Below are positions 1 to 7,039 of a stretch of 9,348 bases of DNA, in pieces. Source of the DNA: Actinomycetota bacterium (GTDB taxonomy: Bacteria > Actinomycetota > UBA4738 > HRBIN12); the NCBI GenBank assembly GCA_005885325.1, contig VAYX01000018.1:1-9348 (forward strand). Reading direction: 5' to 3'. The notes beneath the pieces were generated by a model. It worked only from the letters and a program-made list of their open reading frames with translations, did no database searches and was not told the DNA's origin. A program made the translations under genes and the position numbers. Positions within the stretch are counted from its first letter, which is position 1; each line of letters begins with the position of its first letter.

Positions 1-318
1 AACGACTCCTGGTACGTGGTCCGCAACACGCCGGGCGTCACCGGCTTCGTCGCCGCGGGCACCGGGTCCAAGCCGACTCCCTTGTCGCGCCGCGAGGTCG
101 AGAAGATCCTGGCCGTGAAGAAGGAGGAGGTGAAGCCCACGTTCCGCCTGGGGTTCGAGGAGGGCGACGTGGTGCGGATCATCTCCGGGCCGTTCGCGGA
201 CTTCAACGGCACGATCAACGAGATCAACGTTGATCAGAGCAAGCTGAAGGTCTTGGTGAACATCTTCGACCGCGAGACGCCGGTCGAGCTGGGCTTCGAC
301 CAGGTCGCGAAGGTCTAG
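1..318 (+). CDS. nusG: Transcription termination/antitermination factor NusG, 3' part
   Basis: The reading frame is open from base 1 and ends at TAG 316-318, leaving 105 residues of the C-terminal portion. The first residues (WYVVRNTPGVTGFV) are the end of the NGN domain, which contacts RNA polymerase. A short linker follows (SRREVEKILAVKKEEVK). A KOW domain covers about the last 55 residues (GDVVRIISGPFADFNGTI through the terminal VAKV). NusG is a universal elongation factor that binds RNA polymerase through NGN, and binds Rho or ribosomal protein S10 through KOW. The gene lies 3 bases before rplK, the conserved nusG-rplK-rplA order. The true start lies outside the window; the ATG-like codon at 16 is internal, because conserved NGN residues precede it. 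Identification is secure. Confidence 0.97.
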   Translation, partial: NDSWYVVRNTPGVTGFVAAGTGSKPTPLSRREVEKILAVKKEEVKPTFRLGFEEGDVVRIISGPFADFNGTINEINVDQSKLKVLVNIFDRETPVELGFDQVAKV

Positions 319-321
319 GAC

Positions 322-750
322 ATGGCGAAGAAGAAGGTCGTCGCGGTCGTCAAGCTCCAGATCAGGGCGGGGCAGGCCACGCCTGCGCCACCCGTGGGCA
401 CCGCGCTGGGGCAGCACGGCGTCAACATCATGGAGTTCTGCCGGCAGTACAACGAGCAGACGCAGCAGTTCACCGGGCAGGTTATACCAGTGGAGATGAC
501 GATCTACGAGGATCGCTCGTTCACCTTCGTCACGAGGCAGTCGCCGGCCGCCGAGCTGATCAAGCAGGCCGCAGGGATCGAGAAGGGCTCGGGTGAGCCA
601 AACCGCGAGAAGGTGGCCACGCTGACCCGCGAGCAGCTCCGCCGGATCGCCGAGCGCAAGATGGCCGACCTGAACGCGAACGACGTCGAAGCCGCCATGA
701 AGATCATCGCCGGCACCGCGCGCAGCATGGGCGTGGAGGTGGTGGCGTGA
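322..750 (+). CDS. rplK: 50S ribosomal protein L11
   Basis: The gene encodes 142 residues, the usual L11 length. L11 binds 23S rRNA in the GTPase-associated centre of the large subunit and, with L10/L7-L12, takes part in factor-dependent GTP hydrolysis and in the stringent response. The N-terminal domain shows the family motif PPVGTALGQHGVNI (residues 23-36). The rRNA-binding C-terminal domain shows AGIEKGSGEPN and ends in GTARSMGVEV. The ATG is 3 bases after the nusG stop, so no room is left for a separate leader. The stop overlaps the GTG start of rplA, which implies translational coupling. Nothing unusual was seen in the protein. Confidence 0.98.
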   Translation: MAKKKVVAVVKLQIRAGQATPAPPVGTALGQHGVNIMEFCRQYNEQTQQFTGQVIPVEMTIYEDRSFTFVTRQSPAAELIKQAAGIEKGSGEPNREKVATLTREQLRRIAERKMADLNANDVEAAMKIIAGTARSMGVEVVA

Positions 751-1457
751 GCGGCAAGCGGTACCGGGAGGCCGCCAAGCTCGTCGACCGGGAGCGCGAG
801 TACCTGCCGGCCGAGGCCGTCCGGCTCATCAAGCAGTTACCCGACGCGAAGTTCGACGAGACGGTGGAGCTCGCGCTCCGCCTGGGGGTGGATCCTCGCA
901 AGGCGGATCAGATGGTCCGCGGAACGGTCACGCTTCCCCACGGCACCGGGAGGTCGGTGCGGGTGGCGGCCTTCGCCACCGGCCCCAAGGCCACCGAGGC
1001 CAAGGAGGCGGGTGCCGACCTCGTCGGCGGGGAGGAGCTCGTCGAGGAGGTCATGAAGGGGAACATCGACTTCGATGCCACGGTGGCAACCCCGGACATG
1101 ATGGCGACCGTGGGCAAGGCCGGCCGGGTCCTCGGGCCTCGAGGGCTCATGCCGAACCCGAAGACCGGGACCGTCACGAACGACATCGGCAAGGCCGTCA
1201 AGGACATCAAGGGCGGCAGGGTCGAGTACAAGGTGGACAAGACGGGGAACCTGCACACGATCGTGGGCAAGCGCTCGTTCTCCGAGCAGCAGCTCCTTGA
1301 GAACTACCTGGCGGTCGTAGACGAGGTCCTCCGGGCCAAGCCCTCGGCGGCCAAAGGCAAGTACGTGATCAGCGCGACGGTTGCCCCGACCATGGGCCCG
1401 GGCATCCCGCTGGACACCAACCGGCTGAAGGACACCGAGGCCGCCCTGGCCAGCTGA
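747..1457 (+). CDS. rplA: 50S ribosomal protein L1
   Basis: The gene encodes 236 residues, full length for L1. L1 forms the mobile L1 stalk of the large subunit near the E site and in many bacteria represses its own operon translationally. The L1 signature is clear: GRVLGPRGLMPNPKTGTVT in the middle of the protein, followed by DIKGGRVEYKVDKTGNLH. The start is GTG 747-749, overlapping the rplK stop TGA 748-750 (GTGA junction). Most bacteria continue with rplJ and rplL; here the next gene is pilB. No hairpin with a T-run follows the stop at 1457, so readthrough into the pil leader is possible. Identification is secure. Confidence 0.98.
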   Translation: MSGKRYREAAKLVDREREYLPAEAVRLIKQLPDAKFDETVELALRLGVDPRKADQMVRGTVTLPHGTGRSVRVAAFATGPKATEAKEAGADLVGGEELVEEVMKGNIDFDATVATPDMMATVGKAGRVLGPRGLMPNPKTGTVTNDIGKAVKDIKGGRVEYKVDKTGNLHTIVGKRSFSEQQLLENYLAVVDEVLRAKPSAAKGKYVISATVAPTMGPGIPLDTNRLKDTEAALAS

Positions 1458-1482
1458 CAACGGGTTCGGTCGGAGCTACGAG

Positions 1483-1570
1483 GAAGATGGGTCGAAAGAC
1501 CTAGGCCTCCCGCCATTGCCCAAATCCCCCGTCCAGCCGACCATGCTTTAGGTCAAGGCGGTTACTGCTG
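1483..1570 (+). promoter_or_regulatory. Three-copy pil leader element, copy 1 (upstream of pilB)
   Basis: This is a non-coding element starting 26 bases after rplA. The order of blocks is GGTC 1490-1493, GAAA loop, GACC 1498-1501, TAGG 1502-1505, a C-rich 34-base segment (1506-1539), ACCAT 1540-1544, TAGGTC 1549-1554, a 10-base gap and TACT 1563-1566. The same blocks recur at 7067 and 9001, with the 34- and 10-base gaps conserved. This copy has one extra base between ACCAT and TAGG. GGTC-GAAA-GACC is a perfect GNRA-tetraloop hairpin. The position before pilB implies control of the pilus operon. Whether it acts as RNA or as a protein-binding DNA site is inference. Confidence 0.7.
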
Positions 1571-1576
1571 CCAGCC

Positions 1577-1604
1577 CGAGTGGGCTACAGTGTGCATCCA
1601 CTCG
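1577..1604 (+). promoter_or_regulatory. Leader hairpin downstream of element copy 1
   Basis: A perfect 7-bp stem CGAGTGG (1577-1583) / CCACTCG (1598-1604) encloses a 14-base loop, 10 bases after the TACT block of the element. A stem of the same size with a 14-base loop, unrelated in sequence, follows copy 2 (7163-7190). No T-run follows, so it does not look like a finished intrinsic terminator. It may be part of an expression platform or simply a leader structure. It contains an in-frame GTG at 1580, which is a poor candidate for the pilB start. Confidence 0.45.
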
Positions 1605-1659
1605 AGCGGGCGGGCGGCTACGAGCCGTTAGCTGTTCAGTGGGCATCGGGGCAAACGGC

Positions 1660-1665
1660 AGGGGG
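1660..1665 (+). promoter_or_regulatory. Ribosome binding site supporting the pilB start at 1676
   Basis: AGGGGG lies 10 bases upstream of ATG 1676-1678. The in-frame GTG at 1580, which would add 32 residues, lies in the stem of the leader hairpin and has no purine-rich site before it. The ATG at 1666 directly abuts the G-run and is out of frame. This supports the start at 1676. Confidence 0.5.
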
Positions 1666-1675
1666 ATGTCTTTCG

Positions 1676-3484
1676 ATGACAAGGAGAGCCCGGGACCTTT
1701 CGGGCCTGGCGGAACACGGTGACGACACGGACCAGGGTGCAGGCGCGACCGGATCCGAGGCCTGGGGCCGTCTGGAGGAACCTGACGCCGGGCAGGAACG
1801 GAACGGCGAACGGTACGGCGGAAAGCTGGGCGACCTCCTCGTCGAACGGGAGCTGATCACCCAGAGCCAACTCGGCGAGGCCCTGATCCAACAGACGGCG
1901 TCGGGGAAGCGTCTGGGGTCATTGCTGGTCGAGCTGGGCGCCCTCGATGAGGTCGCGCTGGCCGGCGCGCTCTCGGAGCAGCTCGGGATCCCGCTCGCCG
2001 ACCTCAGGAAGGGCTCCCCGGACGATGAGGCGATTGCCATGCTCCCCGAGGCGGTAGCGAGAGCCCACACAGCCATCCCCATCCGCCTCACGGACGCGGG
2101 GCTCGAGGTTGCCATGGCCGACCCCATGGACACGGAGGCGGTGCGACAGGTCTATGAGGGCGTCCAGACCCAAGTCATCGGCTTCATCGCGCCGCCATCC
2201 GACATCCGCCGCGCGATCGACAAGGCCTATCGAGCGCTCTCCGCGGTTCAGCAGCACGTCGAGGCGTTCCTGGCCACCGAGGCCATCACGAGCCGGGCCT
2301 TGGAGGCGCAGGATGTCGCGGAGAACGCGCCCGTCGTCAAGGTCGTGAACCTTGTCATCACGCAGGCAGTGCGCGATCGGGCATCCGACATCCACATCGA
2401 ACCTCAGGACTCGCGGGTCCGGGTCCGGTATCGGATCGACGGCGCGCTCCACGACGTGCTGGCCCTCCCCCCGAACATGGCAGCGGCCGTGGTCAGCCGG
2501 GTCAAGGTCCTTGCCGGGATGAATATCGTCGAGCGCCGGCGACCCCAGGACGGCAAGATCGGGATGGAGGTGGACGGTCGTGCCATCGACTTGCGTGTGG
2601 CGACCGCGACGACGATCTGGGGCGAGAAGGCCGTGCTGCGGCTGTTGGACAAGAGTCGGTCGCTCTTCCGCCTGGACGACCTGGGGATGGATGAACGGGA
2701 ACACACGCTCTTCTCACGCATGATCCGAACCCCGTTCGGCATGGTGATCTGCGCCGGCCCGACGGGGAGCGGCAAGACCACCACGCTCTACGCCGCGCTG
2801 ACCGAGATCAACCAGAGCGAGCACAACATCATGACCGTGGAGGACCCGGTCGAGTACACGCTCCCGTCGATCAACCAGATCCAGATCCACGACCAGTCCG
2901 GGATCACCTTCGCGGGCGGGCTCAAGGCCATCCTGCGTCAGGACCCCGACGTCATCCTTGTCGGCGAGATGCGCGACGTAGAGACCGCGCGGATCGGAGT
3001 CCAGTCGGCGCTCACCGGACACCTCGTCCTCACCTCGCTGCACGCCACCGATACGGCAGGCGCCCTCCAGCGGTTCCTGGACATGGGCATCGAGGCGTTC
3101 CTGGTCGCATCGTCGGTCGTGGGGGTGGTGGCCCAGCGCCTGGTCCGCCGGATCTGCCCGTTCTGCAAGGTCCCGTACTCGCCGTCGGTGGAGGAGCGCC
3201 GCTTCTACGAGGATGCGGGAGGCACACCCAAGGGCCTGTTCTGGCACGGCGAAGGCTGCAACTTCTGTTTCCAGACGGGCTACCAAGACCGGATCGGCGT
3301 GTACGAGCTGCTCCAAGTCACCGAGGAGATGAAGGACCTGCTCTTGAAGAAGGCCGCCCACGACGAGCTGCGGGCGCTGGCCGTCTCGCAGGGCATGCGG
3401 ACGCTCCTCGATGCAGGGGTCCGCCTCGTTTCCGAGGACGTCACCACCATCTCCGAGGTCGTGCGGAGCATCTACACCGTATGA
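1676..3484 (+). CDS. pilB: Type IV pilus extension ATPase PilB (GspE/T2SSE family)
   Basis: The protein has 602 residues from ATG 1676. It is the cytoplasmic hexameric ATPase that powers pilin addition through PilC. Residues 1-49 are hydrophilic and unconserved. Residues about 50-103 hold two tandem MshEN-type motifs (KLGDLLVERELI and KRLGSLLVELGAL), a fold that binds c-di-GMP in MshE-like ATPases. The T2SSE core follows from about 218: Walker A GPTGSGKT 361-368 (Lys367), Asp box TVEDPVEYT about 387-395, Walker B DPDVILVGE 423-431 and His box TGHLVLTSLHATD. Two CxxC pairs (C494/C497 and C528/C531) form the zinc site typical of PilB and GspE but not PilT. It opens the pil operon, with pilC starting 8 bases after its stop. 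A GspE of a type II secretion system is the alternative, made unlikely by pilT and the pilins nearby. Confidence 0.95.
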   Translation: MTRRARDLSGLAEHGDDTDQGAGATGSEAWGRLEEPDAGQERNGERYGGKLGDLLVERELITQSQLGEALIQQTASGKRLGSLLVELGALDEVALAGALSEQLGIPLADLRKGSPDDEAIAMLPEAVARAHTAIPIRLTDAGLEVAMADPMDTEAVRQVYEGVQTQVIGFIAPPSDIRRAIDKAYRALSAVQQHVEAFLATEAITSRALEAQDVAENAPVVKVVNLVITQAVRDRASDIHIEPQDSRVRVRYRIDGALHDVLALPPNMAAAVVSRVKVLAGMNIVERRRPQDGKIGMEVDGRAIDLRVATATTIWGEKAVLRLLDKSRSLFRLDDLGMDEREHTLFSRMIRTPFGMVICAGPTGSGKTTTLYAALTEINQSEHNIMTVEDPVEYTLPSINQIQIHDQSGITFAGGLKAILRQDPDVILVGEMRDVETARIGVQSALTGHLVLTSLHATDTAGALQRFLDMGIEAFLVASSVVGVVAQRLVRRICPFCKVPYSPSVEERRFYEDAGGTPKGLFWHGEGCNFCFQTGYQDRIGVYELLQVTEEMKDLLLKKAAHDELRALAVSQGMRTLLDAGVRLVSEDVTTISEVVRSIYTV

Positions 3485-3492
3485 GGTGACGG

Positions 3493-4698
3493 ATGGCCAC
3501 ATTCAAGTACACGGCGGTGAAACCGGACGGCACTCAGGTCCGAGGCAACACGCGAGCCGACACGATCAAGCTGGCCATGGCCGGGCTGATGGACCAGTCC
3601 TTCGACGTGGTCAATCTGAAGGAGAGCAGGAGCGTTCTCCAGTTCGAGATCACGAAGAAGAAGCTGCCCCCCGCCGAGGTGATGCACTTCTCCAGGCAGC
3701 TCGCAGCGTTCGTCCGGGCCGGTGTCCCGCTGATCGAGGCCATCGAGGTCATCGAGGAGGAGGCGTCCAACAAGCATGTGCGCCGGGTCCTTTCGGCCGT
3801 TCGCGAAGAGCTGCGGACCGGCGAGACGTTCTCCTCAGCGCTCACGCCGTTCCAGACGATGTTCCCGCAGTTCTACGTGGACATGCTCAGGGCGGCGGAG
3901 CTGACGGGGACCCTGGACAGCGTGCTCGACGAGATCTCCCGATACATCGAGCGCGATCTCGACGCCAGGCAGAAGATCAGATCGGCGATGGTCTATCCGC
4001 TCGTGGTACTGGTCATGGCGATCATCACCATCACCGTTCTCGCCGTGTACGTCCTGCCGCGCTTCAAGGACTTCTTCGCGTCGCTCGGCGCCACGCTTCC
4101 GCTCCCCACCCGCATGCTGATCGGGGTGACGAACTTCCTGGGTAATTGGTGGTGGGCATTGTTGGGCGGGATCGTCCTGACCGTGGTGAGCCTCGCCATC
4201 CTGTTCAAGATCCGCGCGGTCCGAAGGCTCCGCGATAGGATCATCCTGAAGCTGCCGGTGGTCGGCTCGGTCGTCCGATATTCGATCGTGGAACGGTTCT
4301 GCCGGCTGCTGGCGTCGATGATGGAGGCGGGCGTCCCCCTCCCCGATGCCATGGCGGTTCTGGGCCGAGGGACGAACAACATCATCTTCGAGGAAGGCTT
4401 GGGCACCGTCCGCGAAGCGATGATCCGGGGGCAGGGCATCGCAGAGCCACTGGCCGCTTCCCGGCTCTTTCCGGGCGCCATGATCCAGATGGCGCGGGTA
4501 GGAGAGGACACCGGGACGCTCGACGCGCAGCTGGAGGCGTCGGCCGCCTACTTCGGCAAAGAGCTCGAATACAAGATCAAGAAGTTGACCTCCCTCTTCG
4601 AGCCTGCCGTCATCCTGGTGATGGGAGCCATCGTGGGCTTCGTGGCCATCGCGCTCGTCTCCGCGATGTACGGCATCTACAGCCAGGTGAGTATCTGA
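3493..4698 (+). CDS. pilC: Type IV pilus inner-membrane platform protein PilC (GspF family)
   Basis: The protein has 401 residues, normal for PilC. It is the polytopic platform that couples PilB and PilT to pilin insertion and removal. It has the duplicated GspF domain layout: repeat 1 about 66-189 and repeat 2 about 268-391, with matching motifs (AAELTGTLD near 134 and GEDTGTLD near 337). Hydrophobic segments lie at about 166-188, 220-239 and 370-394. The N-terminal FKYTAVKPDG is the typical PilC/GspF opening. A clear ribosome site GAGGTGA precedes ATG 3493. The stop TGA overlaps the next gene's ATG by one base (TGATG), so translation is probably coupled. No key region is missing. Confidence 0.95.
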   Translation: MATFKYTAVKPDGTQVRGNTRADTIKLAMAGLMDQSFDVVNLKESRSVLQFEITKKKLPPAEVMHFSRQLAAFVRAGVPLIEAIEVIEEEASNKHVRRVLSAVREELRTGETFSSALTPFQTMFPQFYVDMLRAAELTGTLDSVLDEISRYIERDLDARQKIRSAMVYPLVVLVMAIITITVLAVYVLPRFKDFFASLGATLPLPTRMLIGVTNFLGNWWWALLGGIVLTVVSLAILFKIRAVRRLRDRIILKLPVVGSVVRYSIVERFCRLLASMMEAGVPLPDAMAVLGRGTNNIIFEEGLGTVREAMIRGQGIAEPLAASRLFPGAMIQMARVGEDTGTLDAQLEASAAYFGKELEYKIKKLTSLFEPAVILVMGAIVGFVAIALVSAMYGIYSQVSI

Positions 4699-6107
4699 TG
4701 AATACGGCCCGTTCCAGAGCCGGAAGGAATCGGGCGGGGCTGAACGCCGTCGTCGCCCGCATGAAGAGGGATGACGGCTTCACGCTCATCGAGTTGCTCA
4801 TCGGGACGGTCATCATAGGGATCATTATCGGCGCGATCGGGCAAGCCCTCGTCGTGGGGTTCACGACAACAGGTGATACGTCCCAGCGCTTCTCCGAGAG
4901 CCATGATGCTCAGATCGCGTCCGGCTGGCTGGCCAGGGACGTGCAAGGCTCCATCAGAACGAGGATCACGAATGCGGATTGCACGGGCGGCATGACGAAC
5001 TTGATCAGCTTCAGCACCGCGGCGGATGGGTCGAACCCCTATGCCTCCTATTGCTATGGCACGTCGAGCGGCCAAACCCAAGTTACGAGGCGGTCAGCGG
5101 CCGGCTCGCAGGTCCTTGTCCACTTCGCAGGTAGCGGAACGCCCAACGTGACCTGCCATCCTGGCTGTGCATCTCCAACGGGGCCCAACAAGGTGCAGAT
5201 CCAGGTGACCGAGCAGACTGGGTACACGTTCACCGTCCTCGGCGCCCGGCGGGCCTGGAACACGGGTGGTGGTGGATCTGGAGGAACGTCCGCCCCACCC
5301 CTGACCTTGTTGGCGTGGGGAAACAGCCCATTGACGATCCAAGGCAAGTGCACGGGGCAGGATGTTCACGACGGAGTCGAGGGGTGCACCTCGGTCAGTC
5401 CAGGAGCCGCCCTGACGGTTAATGGAAACCTCTATGTGAACGCCGCCGTGCCCGGCGCCGTAACGATCCACGGAAACAATCCCGGAGGAGGGTTGAAGGC
5501 GCTCACGACTCCCGGCTTCTACATGCTCACTGGCGGAACATGTGTGGGCTGTGGTGTCGGCAAGATCACCTGCCAGCCAGGGTGCCCCCCTCCTACCTTC
5601 TATTCCCCCGCATACCTCGACCCGCTTCGCTTCATGACGGCGCCGACAGGGACCACGCCAGGAAGCTGCTCCGGGAGTGTTTGCACTCCGGGGGTGTACA
5701 ACGGCACCCTCAGCATCACGACCAACACAACGCTGAACCCTGGGATCTACATCCTCAAGAGCGGTATGACGGTGAACGCGGGGGCCAGTCTCACTGGGAC
5801 CGGAGTGATGTTATTCAACCAGGCTGGATCGATGACCTTTAACGGCAACGCTACAATCAATCTTTCGTCCTCTCAAGTTGCAGGCGATCCCTATAAGGGC
5901 ATCCTGATCTTCCAGCCGTCCTCGAACTCCAGCGCACTGAAGCTCAGCGGGGGAGTGAGTGTCAACCCAGCTGCATTCGACGGCGTCGTCTACGCTCCCG
6001 CGGCGACAAGCATCACCCTGGGCATCGGTGGGGCCAACATGCACGTCGCCGCCGTGATCGCGCAGAACATCATCGTGCAAGGAAACTCAAGGGTTACTCT
6101 TGGCTAG
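4698..6107 (+). CDS. PilW-like minor prepilin fused to a beta-repeat C-terminal domain
   Basis: The protein has 469 residues, large for a minor pilin. The class III signal is explicit: a charged leader, cleavage between G27 and F28 in DDGFTLIELL, Glu at mature position 5 (E32) and a hydrophobic helix to about residue 52. Residues about 53-187 resemble a PilW/ComGF-like pilin head (LARDVQGSI; ends GARRAW). A glycine-serine linker (190-196, GGGGSGG) leads to residues 198-469, rich in short G/N/T/V strands (LTVNGNLYV, SGMTVNAGASL, MTFNGNATI, IIVQGNSRVTL). This looks like a beta-solenoid of the type found at the C-terminus of some PilX/TadG-like proteins. Cysteines are paired, including TCHPGC (C153/C157) and TCQPGC (C292/C296). 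The SD AGGTGA precedes the overlapping ATG 4698; ATG 4761 would give a 6-residue leader but lacks an SD. A pilus-tip adhesin role is inference. Confidence 0.85.
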   Translation: MNTARSRAGRNRAGLNAVVARMKRDDGFTLIELLIGTVIIGIIIGAIGQALVVGFTTTGDTSQRFSESHDAQIASGWLARDVQGSIRTRITNADCTGGMTNLISFSTAADGSNPYASYCYGTSSGQTQVTRRSAAGSQVLVHFAGSGTPNVTCHPGCASPTGPNKVQIQVTEQTGYTFTVLGARRAWNTGGGGSGGTSAPPLTLLAWGNSPLTIQGKCTGQDVHDGVEGCTSVSPGAALTVNGNLYVNAAVPGAVTIHGNNPGGGLKALTTPGFYMLTGGTCVGCGVGKITCQPGCPPPTFYSPAYLDPLRFMTAPTGTTPGSCSGSVCTPGVYNGTLSITTNTTLNPGIYILKSGMTVNAGASLTGTGVMLFNQAGSMTFNGNATINLSSSQVAGDPYKGILIFQPSSNSSALKLSGGVSVNPAAFDGVVYAPAATSITLGIGGANMHVAAVIAQNIIVQGNSRVTLG

Positions 6108-6555
6108 CCGACTCCCTCGGCTTCAGGCCATCCGTTCGGAGTCCGGTTTCTCGCTCCCGGAGATCCTCATCACCATCGCCATCGTGGGGATCGCTTTCGT
6201 GGCGATCCTGGGGGGAATGATCACGTCGATCACCGTCTCGGACTTCCACCGGAAAGAGGCCACGGCGGACACCCTCGCGAGGGACGCGGCGGAGTGGGTG
6301 AAGGACACCGGCCAGACCTACATTCCATGTGCGCAGACCACCGGACCGAGTAGCTATACCCTTCCTCCAGGCGCGAGCGGCTATTCGGTGTCGGTACCCA
6401 ACATCGCGTACTGGAATGGCACGTCCTCCAATCCCCTGAGCTTCGTCTCCTCGTGTCCGAGCCCGGACCAAGGGTTGCAGCGGATCACCGTCGTGGCGAC
6501 ATCGAGTGACGGGCGAGCGAGCCAGACGGTGACGATCGTGAAAAGGGTCGGATGA
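6100..6555 (+). CDS. pilV: Type IV minor prepilin, PilV-like
   Basis: The protein has 151 residues. The leader ends at G16, and the mature N-terminus is FSLPEILITIAIVGIAF: a prepilin peptidase site with Glu at +5 (E21) and Pro at +4, the arrangement common in PilV and GspI-like minor pilins. One hydrophobic helix covers about 17-40; the rest is a small head with C77 and C119 likely disulfide-linked. The start is taken as TTG 6100, which overlaps the previous gene's end by 8 bases and has AAGGG six bases upstream. No ATG or GTG start lies between TTG 6100 and the cleavage site, which supports TTG. The stop overlaps the next ATG (ATGA). PilV-type pilins help prime assembly and form the tip complex. 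The exact minor-pilin name is by resemblance. Confidence 0.85.
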   Translation: MASRLPRLQAIRSESGFSLPEILITIAIVGIAFVAILGGMITSITVSDFHRKEATADTLARDAAEWVKDTGQTYIPCAQTTGPSSYTLPPGASGYSVSVPNIAYWNGTSSNPLSFVSSCPSPDQGLQRITVVATSSDGRASQTVTIVKRVG

Positions 6556-7034
6556 CGACGAAGCTCAACGACGAGGACGGCCAGGCGCTGATCCTCGCGC
6601 TGGCGTTCCTCGTCTTCTTCGGCCTGGTGATCGCGGCGATGCTCGGTTTCGCCACCACCAACCTGCTTGCGACCCAACGCCTCGGCGAGGATCGAGCCGC
6701 GCGCTACGCCGCCGACAGTGCTATGGACGGGGCGATCCAGTATGCGCGCACACCCGGTGGTACACCCAGTGGTCTCAGCGCCGGTGCCTACGGCGCCGTT
6801 CCGTGCATCACCTTCAGTTACACGGATCCCGCAGGGGTGGCGGCCACCGTGACGTGCAAATCGCTCGCAAATCCGACCGACCTGGATCGAAAGGTGCAGT
6901 TCACGGCCTCGGTTGGGACCGTCCCCAAGATCCAGGCCACGGTGCTGTTCCACGACAGCACCTCGGGAAGTGGACCGCCGGCCGTCGACGTCCTCTCCTG
7001 GACCGTCTGCCAGATAAACGGAGCGTGTCCCTAG
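6552..7034 (+). CDS. PilX-like pilus assembly protein with atypical pilin N-terminus
   Basis: The protein has 160 residues. The N-terminus MTTKLNDEDGQALILALAF gives an acidic leader, a Gly10 and one hydrophobic segment to about residue 33, followed by a helix (TQRLGEDRAARYAADSAMDGAI) and a small head. This is the layout of PilX N-terminal or TadE/TadG-like proteins. If processed after G10, mature position 5 is Leu15 rather than Glu, as in GspK-type pseudopilins. Four cysteines (C85, C102, C153, C159) suggest two disulfides. The ATG overlaps the pilV-like stop (ATGA), so it belongs to the same operon and is the last gene before a hairpin at 7040. A role as a tip or priming pilin is inferred from position. 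Confidence 0.8.
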   Translation: MTTKLNDEDGQALILALAFLVFFGLVIAAMLGFATTNLLATQRLGEDRAARYAADSAMDGAIQYARTPGGTPSGLSAGAYGAVPCITFSYTDPAGVAATVTCKSLANPTDLDRKVQFTASVGTVPKIQATVLFHDSTSGSGPPAVDVLSWTVCQINGACP

Positions 7035-7039
7035 CCAGT

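Noticed and set aside
837..1460. Long minus-strand open frame opposite rplA
   Set aside because: Shadow of rplA in high-GC DNA; low-complexity His/Arg/Asp-rich translation with no domain.
1483..1570. Element as a class I c-di-GMP (GEMM) riboswitch
   Set aside because: The GAAA-capped hairpin and the pilus context invite this call, but the conserved GGGCAAACC and ACGCAAAGCC segments of GEMM are missing from all three copies.
1648..1660. GGGGCAAACGG resembling the GEMM 5' motif just before pilB
   Set aside because: No matching tetraloop hairpin, CGCAAAGCC or second stem follows; the coding sequence begins within 20 bases.
1580..1675. N-terminal extension of PilB from GTG 1580
   Set aside because: The GTG lies in a perfect leader hairpin without a ribosome site, and the added 32 residues do not resemble any PilB domain; ATG 1676 has AGGGGG upstream.
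1660..1720. Short upstream reading frame at ATG 1666 overlapping pilB
   Set aside because: The G-run abuts the ATG, leaving no ribosome spacing, and the peptide has no recognisable feature.
2714..3502. Long minus-strand open frame opposite pilB
   Set aside because: Antisense shadow of the conserved ATPase core; composition is typical of GC-rich reverse frames.
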